A stretch of 64,000 nucleotides of DNA from Bacteroidales bacterium (lineage in GTDB: Bacteria > Bacteroidota > Bacteroidia > Bacteroidales > WCHB1-69): assembly GCA_016290295.1 (NCBI GenBank), contig JAEETJ010000004.1:74546-138545 (forward strand). Direction: 5' to 3'. Within the stretch, counting starts at the first letter, position 1, and each line of letters opens with the position of its first letter. The notes below the pieces were generated by a model. It saw only the letters and a list, made by a program, of their open reading frames with translations, was not told the DNA's origin and ran no database searches. Both the position numbers and the translations under genes were made by a program. This document shows positions 33,919 to 42,163 of the stretch, in pieces.

Positions 33919-34491
33919 ATGAACGACCAAGAAAATAATATTATGCTGCTGCGCCAGATGGTGGAAGAGTCGGTGTCGCGGAAGATGAAAACACCAGCTG
34001 ATTTCCAGTTCCTCACCGGTGTTATCCAGGAACGATGTCGAGAGACCCTCGGCGTGACCACCCTCAAGCGCATCTGGGGCTATATTGACGGCTACGACAC
34101 GCTACGTTTCTCCACCCTCTCCCTCCTTGCCCGCTGTGTGGGCTTTCGTGACTGGGACGACTTCGTTGAGAATCACAATGGCAAAGGAGAATCGTCGAAT
34201 TTAGTACTTGGACGCTCGCTATACGCTACAGATGTGCCCATGGACGAACAGCTGACTATTACTTGGGCACCCGACAGGCGTGTGCTGCTACAACATAACG
34301 GGAACGGATATTTCACCGTGATAGAAAGCGAAAACTCCAAACTGAAACCCGACGACAGCTTCCACTGTACCTGTTTTATCATCGGACAACCGCTCTATTT
34401 GGACCACTTTGTACGGGGAAACAAGCCACCCACACTATTTGTGGTGGGCAACAAGGGGGGACTTACCAATGTTGAGCGGAAAAAAAGTTAG
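33919..34491 (+). CDS. Bacteroidota-specific helix-turn-helix-like protein of unknown function
   Basis: A 190-residue protein not assigned to a named family. The N-terminal half (LLRQMVEESVSRKMKTPADFQFLTGVIQERCRETLGVTTLKRIWGYIDGYDTLRFSTLSLLARCVGF) reads like a helix-turn-helix region of hypothetical Bacteroidota regulators. The C-terminal half (ITWAPDRRVLLQHNGNGYF, ESENSKLKPDDSFHC) looks like a small beta-rich sensory domain. It may be a transcription regulator, but this is inference. It is convergent with the kinase gene; the two stops overlap by 4 bp. It shares the 17-nt upstream motif with the lipoprotein promoter. Confidence 0.7.
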   Translation: MNDQENNIMLLRQMVEESVSRKMKTPADFQFLTGVIQERCRETLGVTTLKRIWGYIDGYDTLRFSTLSLLARCVGFRDWDDFVENHNGKGESSNLVLGRSLYATDVPMDEQLTITWAPDRRVLLQHNGNGYFTVIESENSKLKPDDSFHCTCFIIGQPLYLDHFVRGNKPPTLFVVGNKGGLTNVERKKS

Positions 34492-35843
34492 AAATCCTTA
34501 TTAAATTTCCGTATGGATTTTTTCTCTAAAGTTGGCTGAATTGTATCTATTATTTTATTTTGTCTCTCAAGAATTTTCTCCTCGTAATAAGACTTCAATT
34601 GCATTTCCATTTTCTCACACTGCGGAATCTTTTGAATGACCGATGAAACCACCTGATCTTTCTTATAGAATCCACTCTTAAGAGGTTCACGGAACTGCAT
34701 TTCACCACCGGCATCTGTCAACTCGGAAGGGCTCAAAGATTTATCAGGTATCGTCTTCTCCCATTTAGAATACCAATCCCACCAAGGCTTGAACATTGAA
34801 TCCAGTTTCTTGTCTATCATGCGCCGAGCCTCCTTCTCAAAATACAAATCATCTTGATTATCAATGTTTTTTTCTTTCAAAGTCTTTGAAGGAGATGACT
34901 CTGAAAGGTCTTCCAATGGTGATACAGCCTGTGTAGATTCATCAATTGGGAGTTGTTGTTCTATATTTGTATCTGAGGATTTCTGAATAATCAAATCTTC
35001 AGTAACAGGGATTATCTCAGTTTCCTCTTTCGACTGATGGAAGAATAACCAAAACCCTATCACCAGACACAACAATAAACTGGCAAAAACAAGCATCAAA
35101 CGACGAGAACGGTGCTGCATGCTTTGCCAAATTTCCTCCGCATGTTGAAAACGTTTTTCCCTGTCCTGATGCGTGCATTTGCGGGCAACGCCACCATAAC
35201 GATTAGGAAAAAGCTGGCGAAGAATGATGCCAAAGGCATAAATATCTGCACGGTTGTCGAGAGGTACATTGCCTTTCACCTGCTCGGGAGCTGCATACTT
35301 GTTGGATCCCGCCGGTTGCTTGAGCACCCCATGATAATCGCTATCCGCCAAACCAAAATCTATCAGCTTAACATTCTGACCGTTACGGGTAATCAGAATA
35401 TTATCGGGTTTCAGGTCGCGATGGATAATCTGAAGGCTGTGATAGTAAGACATGGCATCCAACAGTTCCTTCACAATTTTCAGGCGAATCTCCTGAGATG
35501 GTCGCTGTGCAAAAAACTCTTTTAAGGTGATGCCATCCACATATTCCATCACAATGCACGGTCCGACTACCGGGTCAATCTCCTTGCTAATAGTATGCAC
35601 AATGTTGGGATGTTCCATCTGAACCCCCAATTCAAACTCTTTATTCAGCAACTCAAGATAAATGACCTCTTGTTGGTGTTCTGGTTTCAATCCTTTCAAT
35701 ACAAACCATTTACCATAGCGCTGGGCCTTAAAAAGACAGTTAAAGCCACTTGATGGAATCTCGGTATATGAGGTGAACACATTCGAGATATTCTCGAATG
35801 AGGAGATGATTTCACCGGAAGAAGAAGACTCGCCAATATCCAT
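34488..35843 (-). CDS. Membrane-anchored Ser/Thr protein kinase (Hanks-type)
   Basis: A 451-residue kinase. The N-terminal lobe starts near residue 25 with FKAQRYGKWFVLKGL (Lys). The catalytic loop HRDLKPDN is at about 138-145, LIDFGLAD at about 160 (DFG), and KYAAPEQ in the activation loop. A membrane helix near 250 (LMLVFASLLLCLVIGFWLFF) leaves a 180-residue C-terminal extracytoplasmic region of charged helices. The first track codon is TTG within the -7 box; ATG 35843 is used. It may phosphorylate proteins in response to envelope signals. The 3-prime end overlaps the stop of the convergent DNA-binding-like gene. The kinase domain is sure; target and signal are unknown. Confidence 0.9.
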   Translation of the reverse strand: MDIGESSSSGEIISSFENISNVFTSYTEIPSSGFNCLFKAQRYGKWFVLKGLKPEHQQEVIYLELLNKEFELGVQMEHPNIVHTISKEIDPVVGPCIVMEYVDGITLKEFFAQRPSQEIRLKIVKELLDAMSYYHSLQIIHRDLKPDNILITRNGQNVKLIDFGLADSDYHGVLKQPAGSNKYAAPEQVKGNVPLDNRADIYAFGIILRQLFPNRYGGVARKCTHQDREKRFQHAEEIWQSMQHRSRRLMLVFASLLLCLVIGFWLFFHQSKEETEIIPVTEDLIIQKSSDTNIEQQLPIDESTQAVSPLEDLSESSPSKTLKEKNIDNQDDLYFEKEARRMIDKKLDSMFKPWWDWYSKWEKTIPDKSLSPSELTDAGGEMQFREPLKSGFYKKDQVVSSVIQKIPQCEKMEMQLKSYYEEKILERQNKIIDTIQPTLEKKSIRKFNKDF

Positions 35844-35861
35844 CACATAATATTTAATCTG

Positions 35862-35869
35862 CAAAAATA
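35862..35869 (-). promoter_or_regulatory. -7 box of the kinase gene
   Basis: Minus-strand TATTTTTG overlapping the TTG at 35864. This rules out that codon as start and supports ATG 35843. Confidence 0.64.
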
Positions 35870-35941
35870 ATTTTTTTTTTCATTTTGCTGCAACGTTTTT
35901 GGAGTTTTATGCGTCATGTAAAATGACAGGGCCCGTGTTTT

Positions 35942-35990
35942 TATTTTTGTTGAACCCCTTCTTGACCGCATTGTCAGAAGGGGTTTTTAT
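35942..35990 (+). ncRNA. Possible very short RNA: promoter directly followed by a terminator
   Basis: TATTTTTG at 35942 is followed after only 3 nt by the hairpin AACCCCTTCTTGAC / GTCAGAAGGGGTT (one bulge) and TTTTTATTT. Nothing else lies between. If transcribed, the product would be about 40 nt long and made almost only of hairpin. It could also be the terminator of a lost gene or protect murF from read-through. Confidence 0.4.
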
Positions 35991-36025
35991 TTACATATAG
36001 TGACATCGTTAATTGATTTTTTCCG

Positions 36026-36033
36026 TATCTTTG
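36026..36033 (+). promoter_or_regulatory. -7 box of murF
   Basis: TATCTTTG, 18-27 nt before the two candidate ATGs of murF (36051 and 36060). Confidence 0.78.
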
Positions 36034-36050
36034 CTTTTTAATTCAATGCA

Positions 36051-37325
36051 ATGAATATCATGGAAAAACTGTATCAACTGTATAAACAACACCCACGCAT
36101 CTGCACCGACACACGGAACATTATCCCCGACTCATTATTTTTCTGCCTGAAAGGAGAGAATTTTAATGGCAATAACTTTGCCACCCAAGCATTGGAAGCT
36201 GGTGCCGCATACGTGGTGACCGAACGTCAGGATTTGAAGGACAATCCCCGCTGTGTTGTGGTAGATGATAGTCTGAAAACCTTACAGCAATTAGCCAGAT
36301 ACCATCGCCAACAGCTACAAATTCCAGTTATTGGCATTACGGGTACCAATGGCAAAACCACTACCAAAGAGCTGGTAGCCGCCGTGCTGTCAAAGAAATA
36401 CAATATCTGCTATACCCAAGGCAACCTGAACAACCATATCGGGGTGCCCCTCACCCTGCTCAGCATCCATGATGAGCATGAGATGGCTATTGTGGAGATG
36501 GGAGCCAACCATCCGGGCGAAATCGCAGACCTTTGCACCCTGTCGATGCCCAATTACGGTCTCATTACCAATATCGGCACCGCCCATATCGAAGGCTTCC
36601 TTTCCAAAGAGAATATCATCACCACCAAGAAAGCCCTGTACCGCAGTGTTATGGACTGCAAGGGTACTTTGTTTGTCAATATTGATGATGATATCCTTAC
36701 AAAAGATTTGGATTATCAACCCGTCATAACCTACTCCACCGAAAAAACAGCGAATGTCAACGGTCACATCGTTCGCAATGACGGCCTTATCAGCATCGAG
36801 CTGTTCGGAAAGGAGGTGAACACCCAGCTTACAGGTGCTTACAATTTGTATAATATGCTGGCGGCGGCGACAGTTGGACAGCATTTTGGAGTGAGCGAAG
36901 AGGACATTTGTGCCGCCATCGCCCAGTACCAGCCTGCCAACCACCGCTCGCAAGTGGAGCACAAAGGCTGCAATACCATCATCGCCGACTATTACAACGC
37001 CAATCCCACCAGCATGACCGCGGCCCTGCAAAACCTTATCGGCATTAATCACCCGCACAAAGTGGCCATTATCGGCGACATGCGCGAGTTAGGCAGTGTC
37101 AGCTACGAGGAACACGCCCGCATCATCAAATTATGCCAAAACCATCAGATTGAGACCTATTATGTCGGCAGCGAATTCCGGAAGCATCTGGATAATCATC
37201 CGCATAGTTTCATCAATGTGGAGGATGCTAACCAATATTTCGAGCAAAACCCGCTCAATAATGCCCTGATTCTGGTAAAAGGTTCGCACAGCATTCATTT
37301 AGACAAACTCATACTGCTGCAATAA
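36051..37325 (+). CDS. murF: UDP-N-acetylmuramoyl-tripeptide--D-alanyl-D-alanine ligase
   Basis: A 424-residue Mur ligase that adds D-Ala-D-Ala to the UDP-MurNAc-tripeptide, the last cytoplasmic step of peptidoglycan precursor synthesis. The N-terminal domain starts ICTDTRNIIPDSLFFCLKGENFNG. The ATP site is GITGTNGKTTTKELVAAVL (about 97-115), followed by NNHIGVPLTLL and MGANHPGEIADL. The C-terminal domain has ADYYNANPTSMTAAL and DMRELG. A second ATG (36060, MEKLYQ) is equally plausible. The anmK gene begins 38 bp downstream; murB follows it, giving a three-gene wall cluster. Confidence 0.97.
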   Translation: MNIMEKLYQLYKQHPRICTDTRNIIPDSLFFCLKGENFNGNNFATQALEAGAAYVVTERQDLKDNPRCVVVDDSLKTLQQLARYHRQQLQIPVIGITGTNGKTTTKELVAAVLSKKYNICYTQGNLNNHIGVPLTLLSIHDEHEMAIVEMGANHPGEIADLCTLSMPNYGLITNIGTAHIEGFLSKENIITTKKALYRSVMDCKGTLFVNIDDDILTKDLDYQPVITYSTEKTANVNGHIVRNDGLISIELFGKEVNTQLTGAYNLYNMLAAATVGQHFGVSEEDICAAIAQYQPANHRSQVEHKGCNTIIADYYNANPTSMTAALQNLIGINHPHKVAIIGDMRELGSVSYEEHARIIKLCQNHQIETYYVGSEFRKHLDNHPHSFINVEDANQYFEQNPLNNALILVKGSHSIHLDKLILLQ

Positions 37326-37363
37326 TATTTTTTACAGCGAAACAGCAAATACACTCCTGCGAC

Positions 37364-38524
37364 ATGAATCATCCTCCACTAAAATATCACCATGTCATCG
37401 GCATCATGTCAGGCACATCATTAGATGGGCTGGATTTGGCGTATTGTGTGTTTGGGGAGGAGGGTAAAAAGGTTTATAAAGACCTTAAGGACATTAATGA
37501 CAAAGAAGAAAGAGATAGAGAGAACCAGAGCTGTATTTCTGGCAATAGTTGTTGGGAGTATGAGGTGCGCAAAGCTATTACGGTGCCCTACCCTGAAGAG
37601 CTGAGTCAAAAATTGGCGCAGGCCATGAGCCTGTCGGGCTATGAGTTAGCGTTACTCCACAACGAGTTAGGACGCTATATCGGCACGCAGGTCAACGAGT
37701 TTATGGCTGATTTTGCCGAAGAGGTGGAGCTAATTGCCTCACACGGACATACTGTTTTTCACCGCCCCGACTTAGGTATGACCCTGCAAATTGGTAGCGG
37801 AGCAGACATTGCCGCCATTTGCGGAAAGCCCACAGTCTGCGACTTCCGCACATTAGATGTTGCCTTAGGCGGACAAGGTGCGCCCTTGGTACCTATCGGC
37901 GACGAACTACTGTTCGGCCAATACGACATTTGTCTGAATTTAGGCGGCATCAGCAACCTTTCATATCGGGCAAACGGGCAACGCAAGGCCTACGACATTT
38001 CGCCCTGCAATATTGTGCTGAACCAGCTGGCCCGGCAAATGGGCAAAGCCTACGATGCCGACGGTAATATTGCCCGAAGCGGTCAGATCAACACCTCTCT
38101 TTTGGAACAACTCAACCAATTAAATTACTATAAGCAACTAGGAACCAAATCTTTAGGAAGAGAGTGGATTGACTCGGAATTCTTTCCTATACTAAACAAC
38201 TGTCATCTATCTGTTCCTGATCAGATGCGGACCGTGTGCGAGCATATCGCCTTTCAAATTGCAGAAGCCTGCAACTCCTCCGGTGGCAAAACCTTGCTCA
38301 TCACAGGCGGTGGTGCGCATAACGCTTTCCTCATCGACCTCATCCGTGAGAAATTCCACGGGCAGGTTATCATCCCCGATGACAAGACCATCGATTTCAA
38401 AGAGGCCATCATCTTCGCCTTTTTGGCTTTCCTCCGTGCCAATGGTTTGCCCAACTGCCTTGCTTCGGTCACTGGAGCGAGGAGGGACTCGTGCGGAGGA
38501 GGAATATACGGAGTTGACAGTTGA
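37364..38524 (+). CDS. anmK: Anhydro-N-acetylmuramic acid kinase
   Basis: A 386-residue sugar kinase that opens and phosphorylates 1,6-anhydro-MurNAc to MurNAc-6-phosphate in peptidoglycan recycling. Family motifs are GIMSGTSLDGLDLAYCVF at the N-terminus, ASHGHTVFHRP (about 126), FRTLDVALGGQGAPLVPIGD (about 165) and LITGGGAHNAFLIDLI near the C-terminus. A lysine- and glutamate-rich insertion (EEGKKVYKDLKDINDKEERDRE) near residue 30-50 may be lineage-specific. It follows murF after 38 bp with no promoter box, so co-transcription is expected. Confidence 0.95.
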   Translation: MNHPPLKYHHVIGIMSGTSLDGLDLAYCVFGEEGKKVYKDLKDINDKEERDRENQSCISGNSCWEYEVRKAITVPYPEELSQKLAQAMSLSGYELALLHNELGRYIGTQVNEFMADFAEEVELIASHGHTVFHRPDLGMTLQIGSGADIAAICGKPTVCDFRTLDVALGGQGAPLVPIGDELLFGQYDICLNLGGISNLSYRANGQRKAYDISPCNIVLNQLARQMGKAYDADGNIARSGQINTSLLEQLNQLNYYKQLGTKSLGREWIDSEFFPILNNCHLSVPDQMRTVCEHIAFQIAEACNSSGGKTLLITGGGAHNAFLIDLIREKFHGQVIIPDDKTIDFKEAIIFAFLAFLRANGLPNCLASVTGARRDSCGGGIYGVDS

Positions 38525-38674
38525 CAGTTGACAATTGACAATTAATAATTGATAATTTATAGTTGAGATTAAGAATTCAAAAATCAAAAATCAAAATTCA
38601 AATCCAATTTCTTAACTCTTAATTCTTAGTTCTTAATTCAATTAGCACATTAGCACATTGACAATTAGCACATT
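38511..38674. repeat. Low-complexity word repeats and AT-rich copy 9 before murB
   Basis: GTTGACAGTTGACAGTTGAC overlaps the end of anmK, then AATTGACAATTAATAATTG, AATCAAAAATCAAAATTC, TTAACTCTTAATTCTTAGTTC and finally ATTAGCACATTAGCACATTG up to murB. The same word sets appear near 17570, 19030, 27170 and 31830. No promoter box was found. Confidence 0.75.
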
Positions 38675-39682
38675 ATGAAGAATATAATTTCCCCTTCACT
38701 GAAAGATTACAACACCTTCCACATCGACTGCCAATGTAAGGAATTGCTGATTGTGGAAAATGACCAGGATATTGATGAAGTGTTTCAACACAAGGTCTTT
38801 CACCAGCCTTACCTGATGATTGGCGAAGGGAGCAACATCCTTTTCACCAAAGATTTCGAGGGAACCGTCATTCGATTGGCCACAAAGGGTATAGAGATTG
38901 TCAATGAAGACGATAAGTCTGTGTATGTCAGGGCGGCGGGAGGCGAGAACTGGTCCGATTTTGTACGCTTCACCATCGAGCACGAACTTTACGGTGCTGA
39001 GAATCTCATTGGCATCCCTGGCTTGGTAGGCAGCTGCCCCGTGCAAAACATTGGTGCCTACGGCAGCGAGGTGAAGGAGATCATTTATCAGGTAGAAGGC
39101 CATTATCTTCCCGAGGGGGAACCTTTTGTTTTTTACAATGATGAATGTGAGTTTGCCTATCGGGATTCCATTTTCAAGAATAAACTGAAAGACCGTTGCT
39201 GGATTACCCATGTGGTTTTCAAACTCGGCAAAGAAAAACATTTCCAACTGAGCTACAAACAATTAGCCGACAATCTGGCCTCCTTTGGCTCTGAATTGAC
39301 CTTGGAAAAAGTAGCCAACACTGTGTTGAACATCCGCAACAGCAAGCTACCCGATATCACCAAGGTGGGTTGTGCCGGCAGCTTCTTCAAAAACCCCATC
39401 GTCAGTGAAACAAAATTTGCGGAACTTTCTGCCAAATTTGACGACTTAGTTCACTACCCTGCCCCTAATGGCATCAAATTGGCAGCCGGACAACTGATAG
39501 AAAAATGCGGTTGGAAAGAGGTCAGAAAAGGTGATGTCAGCGTATATCCCACACAGGCGTTAGTTATCGTCAATTGGGGAAATGCCAAGGGTTTCGAGGT
39601 CGTTGAGTACTACCAGAAAATCATCCAATCGGTAGAAGAAAAATACGGAATACGCATTGAACCCGAGGTCAGAATTGTGTGA
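38675..39682 (+). CDS. murB: UDP-N-acetylmuramate dehydrogenase
   Basis: A 335-residue FAD enzyme that reduces UDP-GlcNAc-enolpyruvate to UDP-MurNAc. FAD-binding motifs are LMIGEGSNILFTKDFEGTVI (about 48-67) and AENLIGIPGLVGSCPVQNIGAYGSEV (about 107-132). The catalytic region has AYRDSIFKNKLKDR, and the Ser/Glu part is KVGCAGSFFKNPIV with IRIEPEVRIV at the end. It follows anmK after 150 bp of word repeats. Together with murF and anmK this forms a wall synthesis-recycling cluster. Confidence 0.97.
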   Translation: MKNIISPSLKDYNTFHIDCQCKELLIVENDQDIDEVFQHKVFHQPYLMIGEGSNILFTKDFEGTVIRLATKGIEIVNEDDKSVYVRAAGGENWSDFVRFTIEHELYGAENLIGIPGLVGSCPVQNIGAYGSEVKEIIYQVEGHYLPEGEPFVFYNDECEFAYRDSIFKNKLKDRCWITHVVFKLGKEKHFQLSYKQLADNLASFGSELTLEKVANTVLNIRNSKLPDITKVGCAGSFFKNPIVSETKFAELSAKFDDLVHYPAPNGIKLAAGQLIEKCGWKEVRKGDVSVYPTQALVIVNWGNAKGFEVVEYYQKIIQSVEEKYGIRIEPEVRIV

Positions 39683-39727
39683 TAAAAAATATTTTCGCAG
39701 GAATACTTTTTGTATTAAAAAAAATTG

Positions 39728-39735
39728 TATTTTTG
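39728..39735 (+). promoter_or_regulatory. -7 box of the L33 gene
   Basis: TATTTTTG, 45 nt upstream of ATG 39780. Confidence 0.68.
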
Positions 39736-39779
39736 CAAACTCAAATTCAGAGAGAACAAAATAGAAAAAATTTAGTGTT

Positions 39780-39968
39780 ATGGCAAAGAAAAATAAAGAA
39801 GCAAGACAACAGGTCATCTTAGAATGCACCGAACAGAAAGCCAGTGGCGTTCCGGGTATGTCAAGATACATCACCACTAAAAACAGAAAAAACACAACTG
39901 AAAGATTGGAATTAAAGAAATACAATCCCTATCTGAAACGTGTTACCGTTCACAAAGAAGTTAAATAA
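39780..39968 (+). CDS. rpmG: 50S ribosomal protein L33
   Basis: A 62-residue small ribosomal protein. [18 protein letters not shown], then [33 protein letters not shown], match L33. The zinc-binding Cys pairs of the C+ type are absent (only the first C is present), as common in Bacteroidota. DUF4295 follows after 16 bp and ftsY next, the normal Bacteroidota order. Confidence 0.97.
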   Translation: MAKKNKEARQQVILECTEQKASGVPGMSRYITTKNRKNTTERLELKKYNPYLKRVTVHKEVK

Positions 39969-39984
39969 TAAAAATCTATAGAAA

Positions 39985-40140
39985 ATGGCAAAGAAGGTTG
40001 TTGCAACATTGAAAAGAGAAGGTGGCGTAGCTTATACCCGCGTGGTTAAAATGGAACGCTCACCCAAAACTGGAGCCTACACTTTCAAGGAAGCTGTAGT
40101 TGAATCCACCAACGTAAAAGACTTTTTGGCTAAAAAGTAA
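39985..40140 (+). CDS. DUF4295 family protein (too short for the ORF track)
   Basis: A 51-residue basic protein: MAKKVVATLKREGGVAYTRV, then VKMERSPKTGAYTFKEAVVE and a KDFLAKK end. This matches DUF4295, a small Bacteroidota protein normally encoded between rpmG and ftsY. The ORF track omits it because of its length. It is co-transcribed with rpmG, and a terminator follows at 40161. Its exact role is unknown; the context suggests a ribosome-linked function. Confidence 0.93.
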   Translation: MAKKVVATLKREGGVAYTRVVKMERSPKTGAYTFKEAVVESTNVKDFLAKK

Positions 40141-40160
40141 TATTTTGTTTTCATGGTTAA

Positions 40161-40198
40161 AAAAAGCTGGAAGATCCCCTCTTCCGGCTTTTTTTTTG
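40161..40198 (+). terminator. Intrinsic terminator after rpmG-DUF4295
   Basis: AGCTGGAAG pairs with CTTCCGGCT (one G-U) followed by nine T bases. It separates the ribosomal pair from ftsY. Confidence 0.88.
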
Positions 40199-40222
40199 CT
40201 GTCAAGTCAGAACACAACTACC

Positions 40223-40250
40223 GTAGAGACGTGCCATGGCACGTCTCTAC
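40223..40250. repeat. 28-bp perfect palindrome GTAGAGACGTGCC...
   Basis: Arms GTAGAGACGTGCCA and TGGCACGTCTCTAC are exact reverse complements with no loop. A degenerate half (GCCATGGCACGTCACTAC) lies at 2475-2492, overlapping the GT9 stop codon. It is probably a dispersed palindromic repeat. Confidence 0.75.
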
Positions 40251-40293
40251 AAAAATAATCATGTAGGCTGAATCATATTCGGAGATTTTTATG

Positions 40294-40301
40294 TAACTTT
40301 G
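40294..40301 (+). promoter_or_regulatory. -7 box of ftsY
   Basis: TAACTTTG, 15 nt upstream of the ATG at 40316. Confidence 0.7.
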
Positions 40302-40315
40302 CAAAAATTTGTGTC

Positions 40316-41275
40316 ATGGGCTTTTTTTCTATATTTTCCAAAGAAAAGAAAGAGGAATTAAACAAAGGTTTGGAGAAATCCAAAGAGAGCTTCTTCGCGA
40401 AGCTCGCCAAAACTGTAGTCGGTAAGTCAAAGGTAGATGATGATGTGCTCGACAATCTGGAGGAAATTCTGGTTACCTCCGATGTAGGCGTTGAAACTAC
40501 CCTGAAAATCATCGACCGTATTGAAAAACGCGTATCAAAAGATAAATACTTAGGTACCAGTCAATTAAACACCATACTACGGGAAGAGATAGCTGGACTG
40601 TTGTTGGAAAACGACATGGAAGGCAAGCAGGATTTCACGCTTCCGGAAGACAAGAAACCTTACATCATATTAGTAGTTGGTGTCAATGGTGTGGGCAAAA
40701 CCACCACCATCGGAAAGTTGGCTTACCAATTCAAGAAAAAAGGCTACTCTGTGATGTTAGGTGCCGCCGACACCTTCCGTGCCGCCGCCATCGAGCAGTT
40801 GGAAGTGTGGGCTGAACGTGCCAATGTTCCCATTGTGACACAAAAAATGGGTTCCGACCCTGCCGCTGTCGCTTACGACACCGTTGCTTCCGCTTTAGCC
40901 AAAGGCTCCGATGTGGTGCTGATTGACACCGCTGGCCGTCTGCACAACAAAATCAACCTGATGCACGAGCTGACCAAAATCAAGAATGTCATCCGCAAGC
41001 TCGTACCCGACGCTCCCCACGAAGTGCTGTTGGTATTGGATGGTTCCACGGGCCAAAATGCCATCGAGCAAGCCCGCCAATTTACCGCTGCAACAGAAGT
41101 CAATGCACTGGCTATCACCAAATTGGACGGAACAGCCAAGGGTGGCGTGGTCATCGGCATATCAGACCAATTCCAGATACCCGTCAAATATATCGGCGTA
41201 GGCGAGAAAATCGAGCAGCTGCAAGTCTTCAACCGTCTTGAATTCGTCGATTCCCTGTTTCCCGAGCAAGAATAA
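40316..41275 (+). CDS. ftsY: Signal recognition particle receptor FtsY
   Basis: A 319-residue SRP GTPase that docks ribosome-SRP complexes at the membrane. The N domain is LEEILVTSDVGVETTLKIIDRIE. The G domain carries GVNGVGKTTTIGKLA (G1), DTFRAAAIEQL, DTAGRLHNK (G3) and TKLDGTAKGG (G4). The acidic A domain is very short, as in other Bacteroidota. ispH starts 7 bp after its stop. Its position after DUF4295 matches other Bacteroidota. Confidence 0.98.
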   Translation: MGFFSIFSKEKKEELNKGLEKSKESFFAKLAKTVVGKSKVDDDVLDNLEEILVTSDVGVETTLKIIDRIEKRVSKDKYLGTSQLNTILREEIAGLLLENDMEGKQDFTLPEDKKPYIILVVGVNGVGKTTTIGKLAYQFKKKGYSVMLGAADTFRAAAIEQLEVWAERANVPIVTQKMGSDPAAVAYDTVASALAKGSDVVLIDTAGRLHNKINLMHELTKIKNVIRKLVPDAPHEVLLVLDGSTGQNAIEQARQFTAATEVNALAITKLDGTAKGGVVIGISDQFQIPVKYIGVGEKIEQLQVFNRLEFVDSLFPEQE

Positions 41276-41281
41276 GTCTGC

Positions 41282-42163
41282 ATGAACATCACCATTGACA
41301 AGGATTCGGGCTTTTGTTTCGGGGTGATCAACGCTATCCGAACCGCGGAGGAATATCTCTCCCAGCATCAACATCTGTATTGTCTCGGTGATATTGTACA
41401 CAATAATGAAGAAGTTAAACGATTAGCCTCCAAAGGTTTGGAGGTCGTTTCCAACGAACAGTTTGCTCAGTTGCGTGACACTACCGTGCTCATACGCGCC
41501 CATGGCGAGCCACCCGAGACCTATCAATTAGCACAAAAAAACAATATTACCCTGATTGATGCCACCTGCCCTGTTGTGCTTCATCTCCAGAAAAATATCA
41601 AGAAAAAATATGAAAGTAATGGGGAACAACAGCAAATTCTGATTTTCGGCAAGAAAGGTCATGCGGAAGTCACCGGCTTGTTGGGACAAACGCAGCGCAA
41701 TGGTATTGTCATTTCCTCTGCCGAAGACCTTGACCTCATCGACTATACCAAACCAGCAGCACTATATTCCCAGACCACACAGAGTTTGGAAGACTATTTC
41801 CAACTGATAGACACTATCAAACAACGATATGCAGCCCTTCAGCATGAGGAAATGTTTGAATATCACGACACCATCTGCCGACTGGTCGCCAATCGTTCAC
41901 AGCATATCCGCGAGTTTGCCAGTCAGCACGACATCATCTTATTTGTCTCCGGTGAGAAAAGCTCTAACGGCTTATATCTCTATGATATCTGCAAGAAAAG
42001 CAATCCTCGCACCTACTTTATCTCTCGTATCGAGCAGCTGCAACAATACCAATTTCAGCCTGATGAAAGCATCGGCATCTGCGGCGCCACCTCCACGCCC
42101 ATGTGGCTAATGGAAGAAATCAAACAGGTTATCCTCAACAACACCCTTTCATGCGAAAAATAG
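41282..42163 (+). CDS. ispH: 4-hydroxy-3-methylbut-2-enyl diphosphate reductase
   Basis: A 293-residue iron-sulfur enzyme of the non-mevalonate isoprenoid pathway. The three cluster cysteines are in GFCFGVINAI (about 12), DATCPVVLHLQ (about 96) and GICGATSTP (about 265). HGEPPE supplies the catalytic loop His. Length and order are standard. The last 13 bp overlap the start of the lipoprotein gene, so translation is probably coupled. It follows ftsY directly. Confidence 0.97.
   Translation: MNITIDKDSGFCFGVINAIRTAEEYLSQHQHLYCLGDIVHNNEEVKRLASKGLEVVSNEQFAQLRDTTVLIRAHGEPPETYQLAQKNNITLIDATCPVVLHLQKNIKKKYESNGEQQQILIFGKKGHAEVTGLLGQTQRNGIVISSAEDLDLIDYTKPAALYSQTTQSLEDYFQLIDTIKQRYAALQHEEMFEYHDTICRLVANRSQHIREFASQHDIILFVSGEKSSNGLYLYDICKKSNPRTYFISRIEQLQQYQFQPDESIGICGATSTPMWLMEEIKQVILNNTLSCEK

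Noticed and set aside
36390-37058. 222-codon minus-strand ORF inside murF
   Set aside because: Shadow of murF; no independent promoter or motif.
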